This document shows, one piece after another, positions 10,451-21,635 of a stretch of 64,000 bases of DNA. Origin of the DNA: Favolaschia claudopus (taxonomy: Eukaryota > Basidiomycota > Agaricomycetes > Agaricales > Mycenaceae); assembly GCA_037176885.1 (NCBI GenBank), contig JAWWNJ010000136.1, positions 124,001 through 188,000 on the forward strand, written 5' to 3'. Below the pieces are notes generated by a model that saw nothing but the letters and a program-made list of their open reading frames with translations, had not been told where the DNA came from and made no database searches. The stretch's first letter is position 1. Each line of letters begins with the position of its first letter. The position numbers and the translations under genes were made by a program.

Positions 10451-11078
10451 GGGTCATTCACGATAGCCTTTTTGGCTCCCTTTTTACTTCCTCTTTGTTC
10501 TCCTTTTTCTCTTCCTTTTTGCCCATTTTGCAGTTTTGGCAAAAAACGTCCGTAGAACTTGGGCCCCGCTCGGTGTAGCTGCCTTCTTAGGCAGACCATG
10601 GCAGACTCCACCCAAATGACGACATTGGGGCAGACATCTGCTTTGATCTGCCTTCCATTTGGCGGAGACTGCCTGAGAAGGCAGTGACACCGATCAGGGC
10701 CTTGGTTGTTTTTGTCAAGTCAACCTTTTTATACCTCCTAATCAAAAAGTCAACTTGGTTTGGGCAAGGGACTGAAGGAATATAGAAAAGCAGCAAAAAA
10801 GATATGAAAAAGGGAGTGAAAAAGGAGGTTCCGGACGGAGCGTTCACGATCAATTCACGATAGCCTTTTTCAACTCCATTTTTCGTCCCATTTTTTCTAC
10901 TTTTTTTGTTAAAATTCGGCGTTTGACCCCGTTCTTTTTTGCAATACACCCTTTTTGACATTCTCAACTGAAAAGGGAAAAGAAATCCGAAGAAAAACGA
11001 AGAGAATCCAAAAAACCGCGAAAAAGGAGACCAAAAAGGAAGCAAAAAGGAAGCCAAAAAGGCTATCGTGAACGACCC
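10451..11078. mobile_element. MITE family C (GGGTC-ended), copy 1
   Basis: The left end GGGTCATTCACGATAGCCTT and the inverted right end match over about 27 bp (one mismatch), through TTTTTGGCT. TA flanks both ends. Internal arms are poly-A/poly-T rich (CTTTTT... / ...AAAAAGGAAG). A second terminus-like word, TTCACGATAGCC, at about 10852 suggests two related elements fused or nested. The GGG end and short A/T-rich target are reminiscent of PIF/Harbinger-type MITEs; the superfamily is uncertain. No coding capacity. Confidence 0.6.
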
Positions 11079-11148
11079 TAGTATAAATACTCTCAGATAC
11101 CATTTACCTATATAGCAATCAATTGAAGGTTCCCATTGAGCTGATCTT

Positions 11149-11318
11149 CAATAATCCGTGTGGGCGCAGATGAGCTGTCAAGGACGATGAAGAGGACGCC
11201 AAGAAGCACAGCCTCTTGACGAGCTCCTCATCGTCCTTGACATGATGGTTCCCACAGTCACACTGCGAAATCCGGCAGTGGCCGCGGAAATCGAACCGCG
11301 ACCAATCCGCTTACCGTA
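11149..11318. repeat. Dispersed repeat segment with two outside matches (copy 1; also 26749-26918)
   Basis: The part 11149-11226 nearly matches 7699-7779 in the same orientation. The part 11281-11318 matches 6088-6125 inverted (tRNA T-arm-like hairpin). Between them GTCAAGGACGATGA and its inverse TCATCGTCCTTGAC form a 14-bp inverted pair. The unit therefore carries material also found outside the duplication at its left. Confidence 0.5.
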
Positions 11319-11610
11319 ACCGCACATCATAGGGACATCGCCGAGGAGAGCTCCTCGGAGCGCCGGGCCCGGATGTCCAGTCGACATCATCTCAAAATGG
11401 CGGTGTACCAAAGGTTACGCTGATGCGATCAAAATCCCCTTACATTGCCGCTCATCATTAGGCACGCCTTCGTCAAACTCGACGTTCCGAAACTGCTTTC
11501 CATCAACCAAGATGCAGTTGCCGGCGCCGTTGCCATAGCAGATGAAAGTGGCTGGAATGGTCCGAGAATCAAATTTTCCTCCACCATCCACCCTGTGACC
11601 ATCGCTAAAT

Positions 11611-11979
11611 TAGAGACTTTGCGGTAGCCACCGGTGGCTTTCGGTGGCTCCTCGTGTGCAATACTTTTTTTTTAGCCTACGGTTCAAGGTAGCCACCATC
11701 AATAGGACGTACTCCTAACGTACAAATGGTGGCTACAGTCGAAGCTGTCATAACCCATAGCTCTCGTAACCCATAATCTGCCTTAACCCATACATTTCTC
11801 GGGGATTTTGACTGACCTTTGGCTGGGATAACCCATAAATCTGCCATACCCCATACCTTTCTGACCTAACCGAGGCCGTTATGAGCTTCGACTGTAATAC
11901 AGCCACTGTAACACGCTGTCATTCGGTCTCGAGAAAAACTGGTCACCGAAAGCCACCGGTGGCTACCGCAAAGTCTCTA
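11611..11979. mobile_element. MITE family B, copy 1
   Basis: The inverted ends TAGAGACTTTGCGGTAGCCA, continuing CCGGTGGC, match over at least 28 bp. Inside, GTGGCTAC words and several AACCCATA words repeat. The terminal TA may be the target duplication. A shorter member (199 bp) lies at 44377-44575. The ends closely resemble those of family A. No coding capacity. Confidence 0.65.
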
Positions 11980-14083
11980 TTTCGACCTTGTTTCGACCCA
12001 AACACACGCATGTGCGATAAATCAGCCCGCTGACAATCAAACGCTTCCTGGTGAATCTTTCCAGGGTGGCGACGAGAGTCTCGAGACGGCATCCGCATAG
12101 GTGGTCCAGGCTCCAGCCCAAAGCCTCGAACTTCTAGAAATGATGTAGATTTTCACGGCGATCATACTATTGTGCCCAATGGGTATGAATTCTCCCAATG
12201 GGTCCGAATTCACGGTTTCCTGCTCCCCCTCTTTACTTTTTGCCCCCGAAAATTTCCGGCATGTATTCTACTAGTATCAATGCATAACTCTACCAAAAAC
12301 CTTGAGAATCTGCGAGGAGGAAGGTATTAAAAAACAGTTACCGGGACGTCAAAGTCAGTGATCCCGCAACATATCCCAATGTTCTGACTTCCCTCTTCAC
12401 CGTTTAAACCCGGGAAACTTGGGGAAAGCTCATACAGTATGCTGGATACTTTGTACAAATTCAGATTAATTAACCGGTACGTCGTCGTCGCGCGCTGGAG
12501 GGGAGGGTTTCCGAGCGTGACAATTTCAAACTCCGCTCGCTAAACGCGTCGGCACTTATTTGCACACGACGTGCCGTTTGTTTGTGTAAATGTTTTAATT
12601 CCAGCTCGCTGTCAATCAACCGTCGATCTGATCACAATATTTTATTTTCGAGACAAGCTGACCTATATGTCCAAGTCCAGAGCAAGTTACATAAAGTCAA
12701 CTGGATTTCTGGTGTCCTGAGTCTCTCCAACTCGTGCTCATATGACGTCCTTGGACTTTCTACATGCTCCACTTTTTATCGGACACCAGACTCCCATCAA
12801 GTTGGTGACATCGCTTCAAGAGAAGATTCTTGGAATGAATGGAGTGTAACTGCTGGTGAGAGGAAAATACCGACATTGCATCTTCACTTTTGCTTTACTC
12901 CATGTCGCTCACATATGCTCCAGGGATGCTCGTAGTTTGTCCATGGCACGGGGCGCAGTATCGCCCAGCTCATATCCTGAAGATGCAGGACCTGGAAATC
13001 AGCCAGCGAAATGTACTGACTGCGATAGGTGGCCGCCACTACCTCGTCTCTTACTGTGGCCTGGATCGCACGTCAGTAAACATTTTCCTATTATGTAACA
13101 TACTGGCATCTGAATACTGGCAAGATGGAATGAGTGGGTTCCGGAGAGTAGTCTGCGGGACTGTGATAACAGCAGTGGGGGCAGGATTCGCGAGAGACCG
13201 TCAAATATGTCGGTAGCCCTTGTTGAGGCTAGTAGCTTGAATTGGGAACGAGGAATGTTGGAGAGACAAATGAGATACTCGGCCTTAGCGGTAGGTGTTT
13301 TATCCAAATTTGGGTGTGGACTGTTCTGAAGGGGAGTGCAGTTCAATGTCGTCATTAAGCAAGCAACTATGAAGCTTGGATTTCCCCAACAACTGAAGTA
13401 CAAGTTGAAGAACGATGAAGACACAATTTTGAACCAGGGAAAGGTACGTACTTTCTACTCTACTTATTTGATACGGTGGAGATTTCACGTCCCTTCCCAC
13501 AGCTGTTCACGCTTCCGAGAACGGTGACGGTGGAGAAACTACTAACAAATTTTGGCCATTTGATGGAGTCAAGACCTTCCCTTGGGTGGGTGCCATCGAT
13601 TCCATGAATCGACGGGGTGGAGATGATCAATTGTGTAGAACTTCAAGGCCCTCTACCATACCGGCGACAGTCATCTCAGGATTACTGACATATTTCGACT
13701 CCTTTCTTCCCATACTTCTTCTCTATCCTGCGGAAAGGCCTCAATGCCGCAGCATACGGGGTAAGTACGTAGTTGGAGTAGACATAGCCAAGGAGAGGGC
13801 GATGAGCCAAATATATGGCGCGGAGCACCTCCTCCGACTCATTGGTGAGCTCAGCGAGCTATGTAAATGACGCAGTTTGGACTCACCTTTTACCGACAAT
13901 AAATAGCATATCTTCCGCACTTGGTTGCATACTCCGAACTAGACGCTGGATCAACAGAATTATTCAAGAGTATCTGAACGAACTACTCTGGGTTGTGATT
14001 GAGACCGGTTTTGCTCGAGTCTGACATTCCGCTGCCAGTTGGATGCTCGATGAGCCATCTTGGTTGTTCCAATGTTCTGAGAA
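11980..14083. other. No recognisable gene (also 27580-29683)
   Basis: Several short open frames are present (for example 12890-13216 and the minus frame 12999-13424), but none shows a motif, splice pattern or similarity I recognise. An imperfect repeat CCCAATGGGTATGAATTCT / CCCAATGGGTCCGAATTC lies at 12176-12214. Confidence 0.4.
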
Positions 14084-14503
14084 TAGAGGGTTTGTGATGA
14101 GCCATTGGAGCCATTGAATGGCTAACAATTTCCCGATTAGGAAACTTTGATGGCCCAAACAATGATGTCGAGTTACACAAGAGCTGCCTAGAATGAAGTT
14201 TGTATACTGAGACCGGGGTTAGCCTTGGGCAATGCGCCAGAATTTCGACTTTTGTGTAGCCATTAGCCATTCAATGCAAACATCGGTGAATAGCCTGTTT
14301 GCGATGCAGCCATTGAATGGCTAATGGCTACGCAAGTGCCCGAATTCCGGCGTATTGACGAAAGCTACCCCCGGTCTGAGCATCCAATTTTCATTCCAAA
14401 TAGCTCTTCTTGACTTCGACATAAAAGTTTAGCCCATCAAACTTTCCTAATACGGAAATCGGTAGCCATTCAATGGCTCCAATGGCTCTTCGCAAACCCT
14501 CTA
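14084..14503. mobile_element. Two MITE family A copies in opposite orientation (A1 14084-14290, A2 14291-14503)
   Basis: A1 starts TAGAGGGTTTGTGATGAGCC and is diverged at its right end. A2 is a full 213-bp element from TAGCCTGTTTGCGATGCAGC to CGCAAACCCTCTA. A2 reads identical to the isolated copy at 53665-53877. Internal GCCATTGAATGGC palindromes sit near both ends. Termini and size suit a non-autonomous DNA transposon; TA or TAA targets are possible. Confidence 0.7.
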
Positions 14504-14584
14504 ATAAGTACAGTTGGTACTGAACATGAATTGCCATATGTGGAAGGTCCTCCCAAAAATACTGCTAACGATGTACTTAATACT

Positions 14585-14692
14585 CACTGTGGTCGCATAA
14601 ACCCCATGAATCTGAATTCACTAGATAAACCCGTGAATTGTGGAATTCATGGTCCGGCTATGGGAAATTCATGGGGTTCTGCGACCACAGTG
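14585..14692. mobile_element. 108-bp palindromic MITE, CACTGTG ends (also 30185-30292)
   Basis: CACTGTGGTCGCATAAACCC and its inverted partner (ATGGGGTTCTGCGACCACAG, then TG) form arms that extend through CATGAATT. The core holds GTGAATTG and GGAATTCATGG. Related ends occur at about 2268 and, more loosely, at 45201/46010. Confidence 0.55.
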
Positions 14693-15693
14693 TACTACTG
14701 GTATGAATGTCTACGTACGTATGGTGCGCATCGTCTAAACACCACCAAACAGGACCCAATTTATTGCACCAGATCAGAGCCTTCCCACGCTTGATCCTCT
14801 GGCCAAAACACTCCGATTAGATAGTAGACTAAACCCTCTAGAGGAATTTCTCATCCGCTCAAAACTCACAATAAGTATATTTTCCACGGCAGGGATTTGA
14901 GACATCACTGATGCAATCAATCAATCAATCAATCACGTGTGCTTACGGAACCTACCCATTTTGGACAGATATTCGGGCACCGAATGAAAGCCTCCCAAAG
15001 TCATAGGTAAGTGCTTTGCAACTGCATATACATAAGTACTGCTCACCAAACGTGGGGGCACTCCTGAGCCTGCGAAAGGAGTGCATGATCTTGTGACTAG
15101 CTGAGTGACGGGTGATATGACTCTCTTCCTCCTGACTTCCATGTCCGACACACGGCACGACCCCTTCAAGGTCTTTCAGTCGACTTCCTCTCGTACGAGT
15201 ATCAAGATCTTTCTTTTGACTCCTCGTTCGCAACCTTCTCAAAGAGATTGCGCTCAGTTTTCCGGCCATATTGCTTGACAACCTACTTCTCGACGTGTTT
15301 GGCACGTAATCTGAGGAGGAGCTCAAGTGTTTTCTGCCACGTCTACATCTACTCTACATGTGTTTATGGACTTCATACCTGCGCCTACATGCGTTGAGCC
15401 GTTACATCCGGTCAGGTTTTATGCTTGCGGTTATATCCCGCTTAATCCAGGCTTACATGCGTTTATGGACTCCATATCTTCCACGCCTGCATGCGTTTAT
15501 GGTTGGTTTATGGACTTCATTTCTATCTTCATCTATCCGGAAATGCGACCTACGTCTATCTAATACTCCTGTCTGCATCTAGTGAACATCAATTTCCAAG
15601 GCGAAGTTAGGTTTCGAGCCGACTACATTCACTTCCAATTCCATACCCGCAGGGTTCTACGTTGAAATGCATCATACGCTTTACGATCCCCCG

Positions 15694-16165
15694 TCGGGCC
15701 CAACGTCTACGAATGCTCTACGACTCTATTCCGTTCATGGGCTACATCCTGCGAGGCCAAGCGTTTACATACGCCCTACGACTCTATTCTGTTTATATGT
15801 TTCTTCCCGCAAGGCCCAGCGTCAAGGAACGCTCTACGACTCAATTCTGTTTACGGGTTACGTCCCGTGAGGCCCAGCGTCAAGGAACGCTCGACGACTC
15901 AATTCCGTTTACGAGTTACGTCCCGCGAGGCCCAGCGTCTATGAACGCTCTACGACGATATTCCATTTCCGGGTTACGTCCTGCGAGGCCCAGCGTCTAA
16001 GTACGAACGCTCTACGACGATATTCCGTTTCCAGGTTACGTCCTGCGAGGCCCAGCGTCTAAGTACGAACGCTCTACGACGATATTCCGTTTCCAGGTTA
16101 CGTCCTGCGAGGCCCAGCGTCAAACGTTGTACGACGATATTCCGTTTACGTCCTCATACCCGCGA
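15694..16165 (+). repeat. 58/62-bp minisatellite (copy 1; also 31294-31765)
   Basis: The anchor CGAGGCCCAGCGT (with variants) starts at 15694, 15752, 15810, 15868, 15926, 15984, 16046 and 16108. That gives five 58-bp steps, then two 62-bp steps where a 4-bp insertion was copied. Units share CTCTACGACGATATTCCGTT and GGTTACGTCCTG. Degenerate units continue to about 16215. The last 62-bp units are the most alike, pointing to recent local expansion. Confidence 0.8.
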
Positions 16166-16776
16166 GCGGATACATTCTGCGAGGGTCAGTGTCTACTCAC
16201 GTCTTCCGATGCCGTGCCAGCGTCTACGTACGCTCTACAATTACTTTCCGAATACTTTCTGATTCCATACCCCCAAGGTGCTATCTACAAACGCTTTCTG
16301 ATTATATCCCTCTTGATCTTCATACCTACTTCTACTTAAGATGCTGTACCTGCGAGCGGTTACCTTTCCCCAAGTGTCAGCGCATCCGCACGCTCTACGA
16401 TTTTATTCTATTTACGATTCCATGGCCGCGAAGGTCAGCGTCACCCCCACGCTCTATGACTTCATTTTGTTCATCACTCCATACCCGTGAGTGGCTGCAT
16501 CCTGCGAGGCCCAGTGTCTCTGGACGCTTTCCCATCATATCCCGTTTGATTTCATGCCTACTCTCTTCACGACTCCATACCCGAGCGGTACATCCCGCAG
16601 TTAGCGACTTAGCATGCTTCTCCAGTTGTTTTCGGTCAAATTCATGCCTCCACCGGTTTACCATTCCATACCTGCAAGCGATCATGCACTGCCTAAGGTT
16701 ACGCTTCGCAATCAGATCATGCCGTTACGCCTCCCCCCTTCTCCATTACATCCAGGTCAAATCTTACAATCTCGAA

Positions 16777-16912
16777 CCTGCGCCTGGTCGCTTTTCGATA
16801 ACTCTACACTTGCGATTCCGCTTTTTGAATCTTCAAATCGTTGACCTGCGCCTGGTCGCTTTTCGATAACTCTACACTTGCGATTCCGCTTTCTGAATCT
16901 TCAAATCGTTGA
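16777..16912 (+). repeat. Two-copy 68-bp tandem repeat (also 32377-32512)
   Basis: The block starting CCTGCGCCTGGTCGCTTTTC occurs at 16777 and 16845, differing by about one base in the CTTTTTGAATC part. A third start (CCTGCACC) follows at 16913. Confidence 0.7.
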
Positions 16913-19629
16913 CCTGCACCTACACGTGCCAAGCATGACATCTAGGACTCGGAGTCGTTGGAATTGTTCGCCCACATATGTGTGTGTTGCAATTCTATGC
17001 CGCACCTGCACCCGTCGCTGTTCACCTAAGGCGCCTCCTCGTTACTCCCCATGATGTCATACGTGTCCTTCTTCCTTTCCGTCTACGCGACTACGTCTAC
17101 CTTGTCTCAGCATCTCTGTGTGACTCTGCCACGGTCTACTTGGATCATGGCGTCCAAACTCTGCATGTCTTTTGATATCTCTACTGATACGGTATACTGG
17201 CGTATCTCTGCCTCATCGCTTGCTTTATTCCATCCAGTTCATGTCCCGCATACAGCGGATACGGCGTGGCTCTTGGTTCATCGCAAATTGATCTATCCTA
17301 CAGTATCTCGGAGCTAGAACAACGCTCTGCTGATTGTAGATTCCTTCCGAACCTTTGTTCAGTGTTTACAATGAGTAATCATGATCATATAGTCGATGCG
17401 CCATGCAAACCGTGTATGATTGGTTCAATTCTGTCTGGACTATCCACATCCAAGTTTCCGCTTCTTGAACTCTCCTACCGGCTCTGATTGTGTCAACATG
17501 GAATTGCTGTACCGGATTTAAATACCCAGCGGCTCCTCGAAACACCTCAATGGGTTATGTACGATGTTGCTTCGCCCGATGGTCCGGATATGATCTAGCT
17601 GTTTGGCTTCGACCAGCCTCGTCTGCTACGCAACTTGTGCCCCATCGACGACTGCTCACCACTGATCCCAATACCTCTCTTCCGCACGCTTCCTCCAGGG
17701 GCATGATGCGTTTTGCCGTATCGATTTGGGATGACGACGGCCAGTGTGGGGCTCCGTTCGGGGCTTCTATGAGCGCGGGTTTCCTCTACCCGCCACTGCT
17801 TGCGCGACCGCTATCTCTGTTTCAACGCACTCGAGCTTCCCTCAATGAGCGGATAATGGCGATCAACTATCCTCCATGAATCCGTTTACTGTGCTTCTGT
17901 TACGCTTAGGGCGTGAAATCTTACTTATGTCAAATCTATTCGAAAACTTGCTACTTGCGCTACAATTTGAATCAATTCCGATTCCGATTACCATCACTTC
18001 TATATTATCCCTGGGCTTCTCGCTCGCACTATGAGCCGGCCGTACTCTGACACACTCAATTGAGTTTCGTTGCTCTCGATTTGTGACCCTACGCGGATAC
18101 GGATGCTCTGAGGCTCAACCTCGCGCTTGTCTATGTCTATGAACCGCTCGCTGTCTCGGTTTATAGGCCCATTCAACGAACTTGCGCTATGCGCTTTGTG
18201 CACATCGACTCACTATCCATTAATTCAAACGCATCGTGTTCTCTTAATGCCATCTCTTTCCGGCGGAACTCACTCCGAGGCTACTTCCCCCCTCGGATTC
18301 GGAGATCTGAGCCTACATTCTTGAGCTCATGCCGTATTCGAGGCATCGTTCCAGCTTATCTGCTTCAAAGCTCAGAAGACGACCTCAGTCCAGTGTTCCT
18401 GGTCCTCGGACTTCCATACGCGCTGCCGTCTCCACAACCCGGTGACATTCAAGTTTGTTTCCCGGCGACTGTATTACGAGTTCGTCCTGGTTCTGGTGGA
18501 CCTGCTTGTTTTGCGATGAGCCACGCGAGCCGTGGATCCCACGGTTGATTCAACTTATTGTGATTCCGCTACTATCGAATTCGGAGTTCTCTGAGTTCCA
18601 ACTACTGAACTAGTGACCCTTTACAGCTGTGCTCCCGGTTGCTTCACTGAGCTTCCTTCGCCGATCCAGTACGCATGAAATTAACTGCCAAAATTTACGC
18701 TGCCTGCACTTACTATGACACCGGGGCTCTGATGGGGGCTGCTTTTTGAACTTGATCCTGGTCTCGCTTTCAGCATACACGGATACTTTTACCCAAACGG
18801 CCGCGAAAAGTGCTAATATACAGCTTGACTGACGCCGAGTCAAGTAATCTCCTGTGCCGCTCCGAGCTCGAACATTGGCCGCCACTCAGTTTGTATATTC
18901 ATCATTCTCAATCCCGCTCATAAATCATGATTTCGGGTCGGACATCTCCTCTCAAGTTCTTTCCATATGTTTCCGTACGCTCCTAGAATCTAGATACTTG
19001 TGTTCACATCTAGAGTGGATGTCCACCTGCGACATCTGTTTATTTCATCCAGCCGCCTTCTTTTGGGCTAGTCGCGGTCTCTCAGATGCCCTCGCCTGGC
19101 GTCTTGCTCTCTGGGTGCCTTCTCGCGCATCTGGTCGCCCCACGGCCAGGAGATCAGCCGGCTACGATTTTCGGCTGTCTTCTCCTCACCCACACTAGTC
19201 TACTACTGCCCTGTCTGGAATACAGATGCACAGTGAATGAAGCGGCAGTCGCATATAAGTACTGCTCACCAAACGTTTTTAGCATGCATCTCATCGATAT
19301 TCAGAGCCAAAAATGTATGTATATTTAAATTTCATTTTTGTTTCTGAGGCGATTTGAGACATCAATGATCGCATCATTAATGGGACCTATTTGGTTGTGA
19401 CTTGGTGATGCGCACCATAGATGCGCATTGGGTGAAACACATCATTTGTAACGCAAAACGCTGGAAGAGCAAATTTTGGAGCTCAGCATGCCCGAGGCGT
19501 GCACGGCGGGGTAACAGGTTTGAGGAGGTGATCAGGAGAAAAATCGGCAGCTCGAATAAGCCATCAAGAACAGCGAGCGAAGAGCCAGAAGCGAGTGCTT
19601 GAGCAGATACATAGCGGTGGACCGTGGTG

Positions 19630-20175
19630 CAGTGTTCGCCCTAAGGCATAAGGCCTTATTAAGGTTAAGGCTTATTAAGGCCTTAACATAAGCCTTAAGC
19701 TCTGGCCGCTCAGGTATCCAGGGCTTAAGAGCCCTTAAGGGTAATGCCGAGCTTCGTGCCGGCTACCCGGGTATCTCCGGCACCTACCAGCGAGCCATCC
19801 GATCATATGGTGGCTGTCGGGTTCCTCGGTCTTGGGCATTTTGCCTTCGGAACAAGGCCGGCGCCGCCTAAAAATATACCAAATAGTTGATGGGGGTGTC
19901 ATCAAATTCATCAAACCTCCCCGACTGCTCGAGAATGTTGTAGATTCTAAAGTAACTGACCTTGACCTAAAACAACTAAAGGTTGAAGTGCTTTATGCGC
20001 AAATATATGCTCCGATATATACACCCCACTGAAAATTTGCGCCTGTTCGAGGGTGGGAACTACCTACCTAAAAAGGGAATTAAGCCTTCAAGGTCTTAAG
20101 GGTTATTAAGGGATAAGGCTTAATAAGCCTTAAGGGTCGGCCAGACCTGAATTTAAGGCTTAAGGACGAACACTG
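19630..20175. mobile_element. hAT-type MITE with 8-bp target duplication (copy 1)
   Basis: The ends are CAGTGTTCG and CGAACACTG. The 8-bp word CCGTGGTG flanks both sides exactly (19622-19629 and 20176-20183), the hallmark of hAT superfamily insertion. Both subterminal regions are packed with CCTTAA/TTAAGG words (for example AAGGCCTTATTAAGGTTAAG), likely transposase-binding subterminal repeats. It is 546 bp with no transposase gene, so non-autonomous. Confidence 0.8.
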
Positions 20176-20536
20176 CCGTGGTGGAGTCGGAGCCGGAGTT
20201 AGTCTGAGCAGCGACAAGCGGTCGAGGCCGACTCCCGCCGCCAACGCACTGGGCTCTAAGAAGTCCGAGTCAGCCGATTCGTCCCGCCGTAGTCTCGTAA
20301 CAAGACTTTATTTACTCTTTTGAAGATAGTCATTCACTTATATAAAGTCTTGCATTTGTCGGGGGGTCCCGGTCACGCCTAGGAGCGACATCCATCAATG
20401 ATGAACAGGTCGGCGTGATGACGGCTGCCCGTTTTGAAAATATCCACTCAAATAGGAAGTACCCCCGAGACGCGCTGACTTTACAATTACCTCGCGTTCT
20501 GTCGCGTTTTTCTATGTCAGGGGAGGAGTCGATTAT

Positions 20537-20749
20537 TAGAGGGTTTGCGATGAGCCATTGGAGCCATTGAATGGCTGATGATTTCCCGATTAGGGAACTT
20601 TGATGGCTCAAAAATTGATGTCAAATTATACAAGAGGTGCCTGGAATGAAGTTTGGATGCTGAGACCAGGGTTAACCTTTGTCAATGCGCCTGGATTTCG
20701 ACTTTTGTGTAGCCATTAGCCATCCAATGGCTGCATCGCAAACTCGCTA
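20537..20749. mobile_element. MITE family A copy A3 (also 36137-36349)
   Basis: A 213-bp element from TAGAGGGTTTGCGATGAGCC to CGCAAACTCGCTA. It is the same length as A2 and A4 but inverted relative to them and somewhat diverged. Confidence 0.65.
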
Positions 20750-21635
20750 TTAACTTCGACACATCTTCGTCTATCCAGCACCAATTCTGAGTCAATAATG
20801 CGAGTGAAACTGAAGGCCGGGATCGAGATGAATCAGCTACAACTCCTCCCGAGTGGTACATGCACTACATGCAATTCGAGCTGCTACACACACCTTCTCG
20901 GGTCCCGCTGACTATGCTGGACATACAACTTTATTCTCTGGCCCAACACCTCAGCTATACCGATGACATATGCTGCTGCTTCTTCCCTTCCTTCCAGAGT
21001 CCTCTGTATGGGTTTCGCCCTGTTCATTACACCTCTATATCATCATTTGCTGAACTGCGAGCTCAATCTACCGAGTCTGGAGATCAATCCACCGAACCCG
21101 ATGTCGGATCGGAACCGAATTCCGTTGCGCTCGAAAGCCTTAGGAAACAAATGGCAGAGGCTTTTGTGCATGACCTGCCCAACGGGACCATCTCAGAGAC
21201 AGCTCTGAGAGGACGTCAACGTACACAATTCAAATGGCCTCCGGGGATTGAGTTCTAGTGCACGTGGTGCTACGAGGAATCAAAACCAATACAAACACGT
21301 CGTAACTAGAGTACGTCAAACTATAAATCCATGTGATGCGTAGCCAGCGAGGCGCGAAGCTCAACAATAGTATTGACAATAGGTTGAACCCTCACGTCGC
21401 GTAATTATCCCACAGATAAGTGACCACCTCTTGACGCAATTTTGTGTAAACTTTTTGGTCGCTTCGAAGGCTTAGTCCCAGAGAGAATCCCGTCTGCGCA
21501 GCTATGCTCAGATATGCTATGATCTGGGCAATATGCTTGAATCTGCTGACGAGCAGACAAAGCGTCGAAAATCGCCGGAACAATTGGACTGACTGAGCTG
21601 TTTGAAGGTACTTCTGTGTCCCAACTCTCAATCCG
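20750..21635. other. No recognised gene (also 36350-37235)
   Basis: A 132-residue open frame at 20860-21258 (for example SVALESLRKQMAEAFVHDLP) has a somewhat coding-like composition but no recognised motif or intron. Nothing else was seen. Confidence 0.3.

Larger units (their letters stand above)
15054..19254. other. 4.2-kb pyrimidine-rich island flanked by 22-bp direct repeats (copy 1)
   Basis: The same 22 bp (ATAAGTACTGCTCACCAAAC, then GT) occurs at 15032-15053 and 19255-19276. Further out, GATTTGAGACATCA occurs at 14894 and 19351 in the same orientation. Between them the plus strand is visibly C/T-rich, with no convincing gene in about 4 kb. Open frames such as 16189-16869 are low-complexity by-products of the repeats. 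The left part holds a 58/62-bp minisatellite, and a 68-bp tandem lies at 16777-16912. It could be a decayed repeat array, a non-coding RNA locus or a cryptic element; the direct repeats suggest a discrete insertion or excisable unit. Confidence 0.5.

Noticed and set aside
10587..11103. Open frames (156 and 64 residues) on the minus strand rich in F, L and K
   Set aside because: They lie inside MITE C and are created by its poly-A/T arms.
15694..16165. CRISPR-like array in the 58/62-bp repeats
   Set aside because: The repeats run tandemly without unique spacers, and the genome is eukaryotic; it is a minisatellite.
16189..16869. 226-residue open frame in the pyrimidine-rich island
   Set aside because: Its composition follows the surrounding C/T-rich repeats, with no domain, start context or intron support; likewise the other frames in 15.3-18.6 kb.
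15054..19254. Helitron or LTR retrotransposon as the identity of the pyrimidine-rich island
   Set aside because: No TC...CTRR ends, 3' hairpin, Rep/helicase or gag-pol signal was seen, and the 22-bp direct repeats are too short for LTRs.
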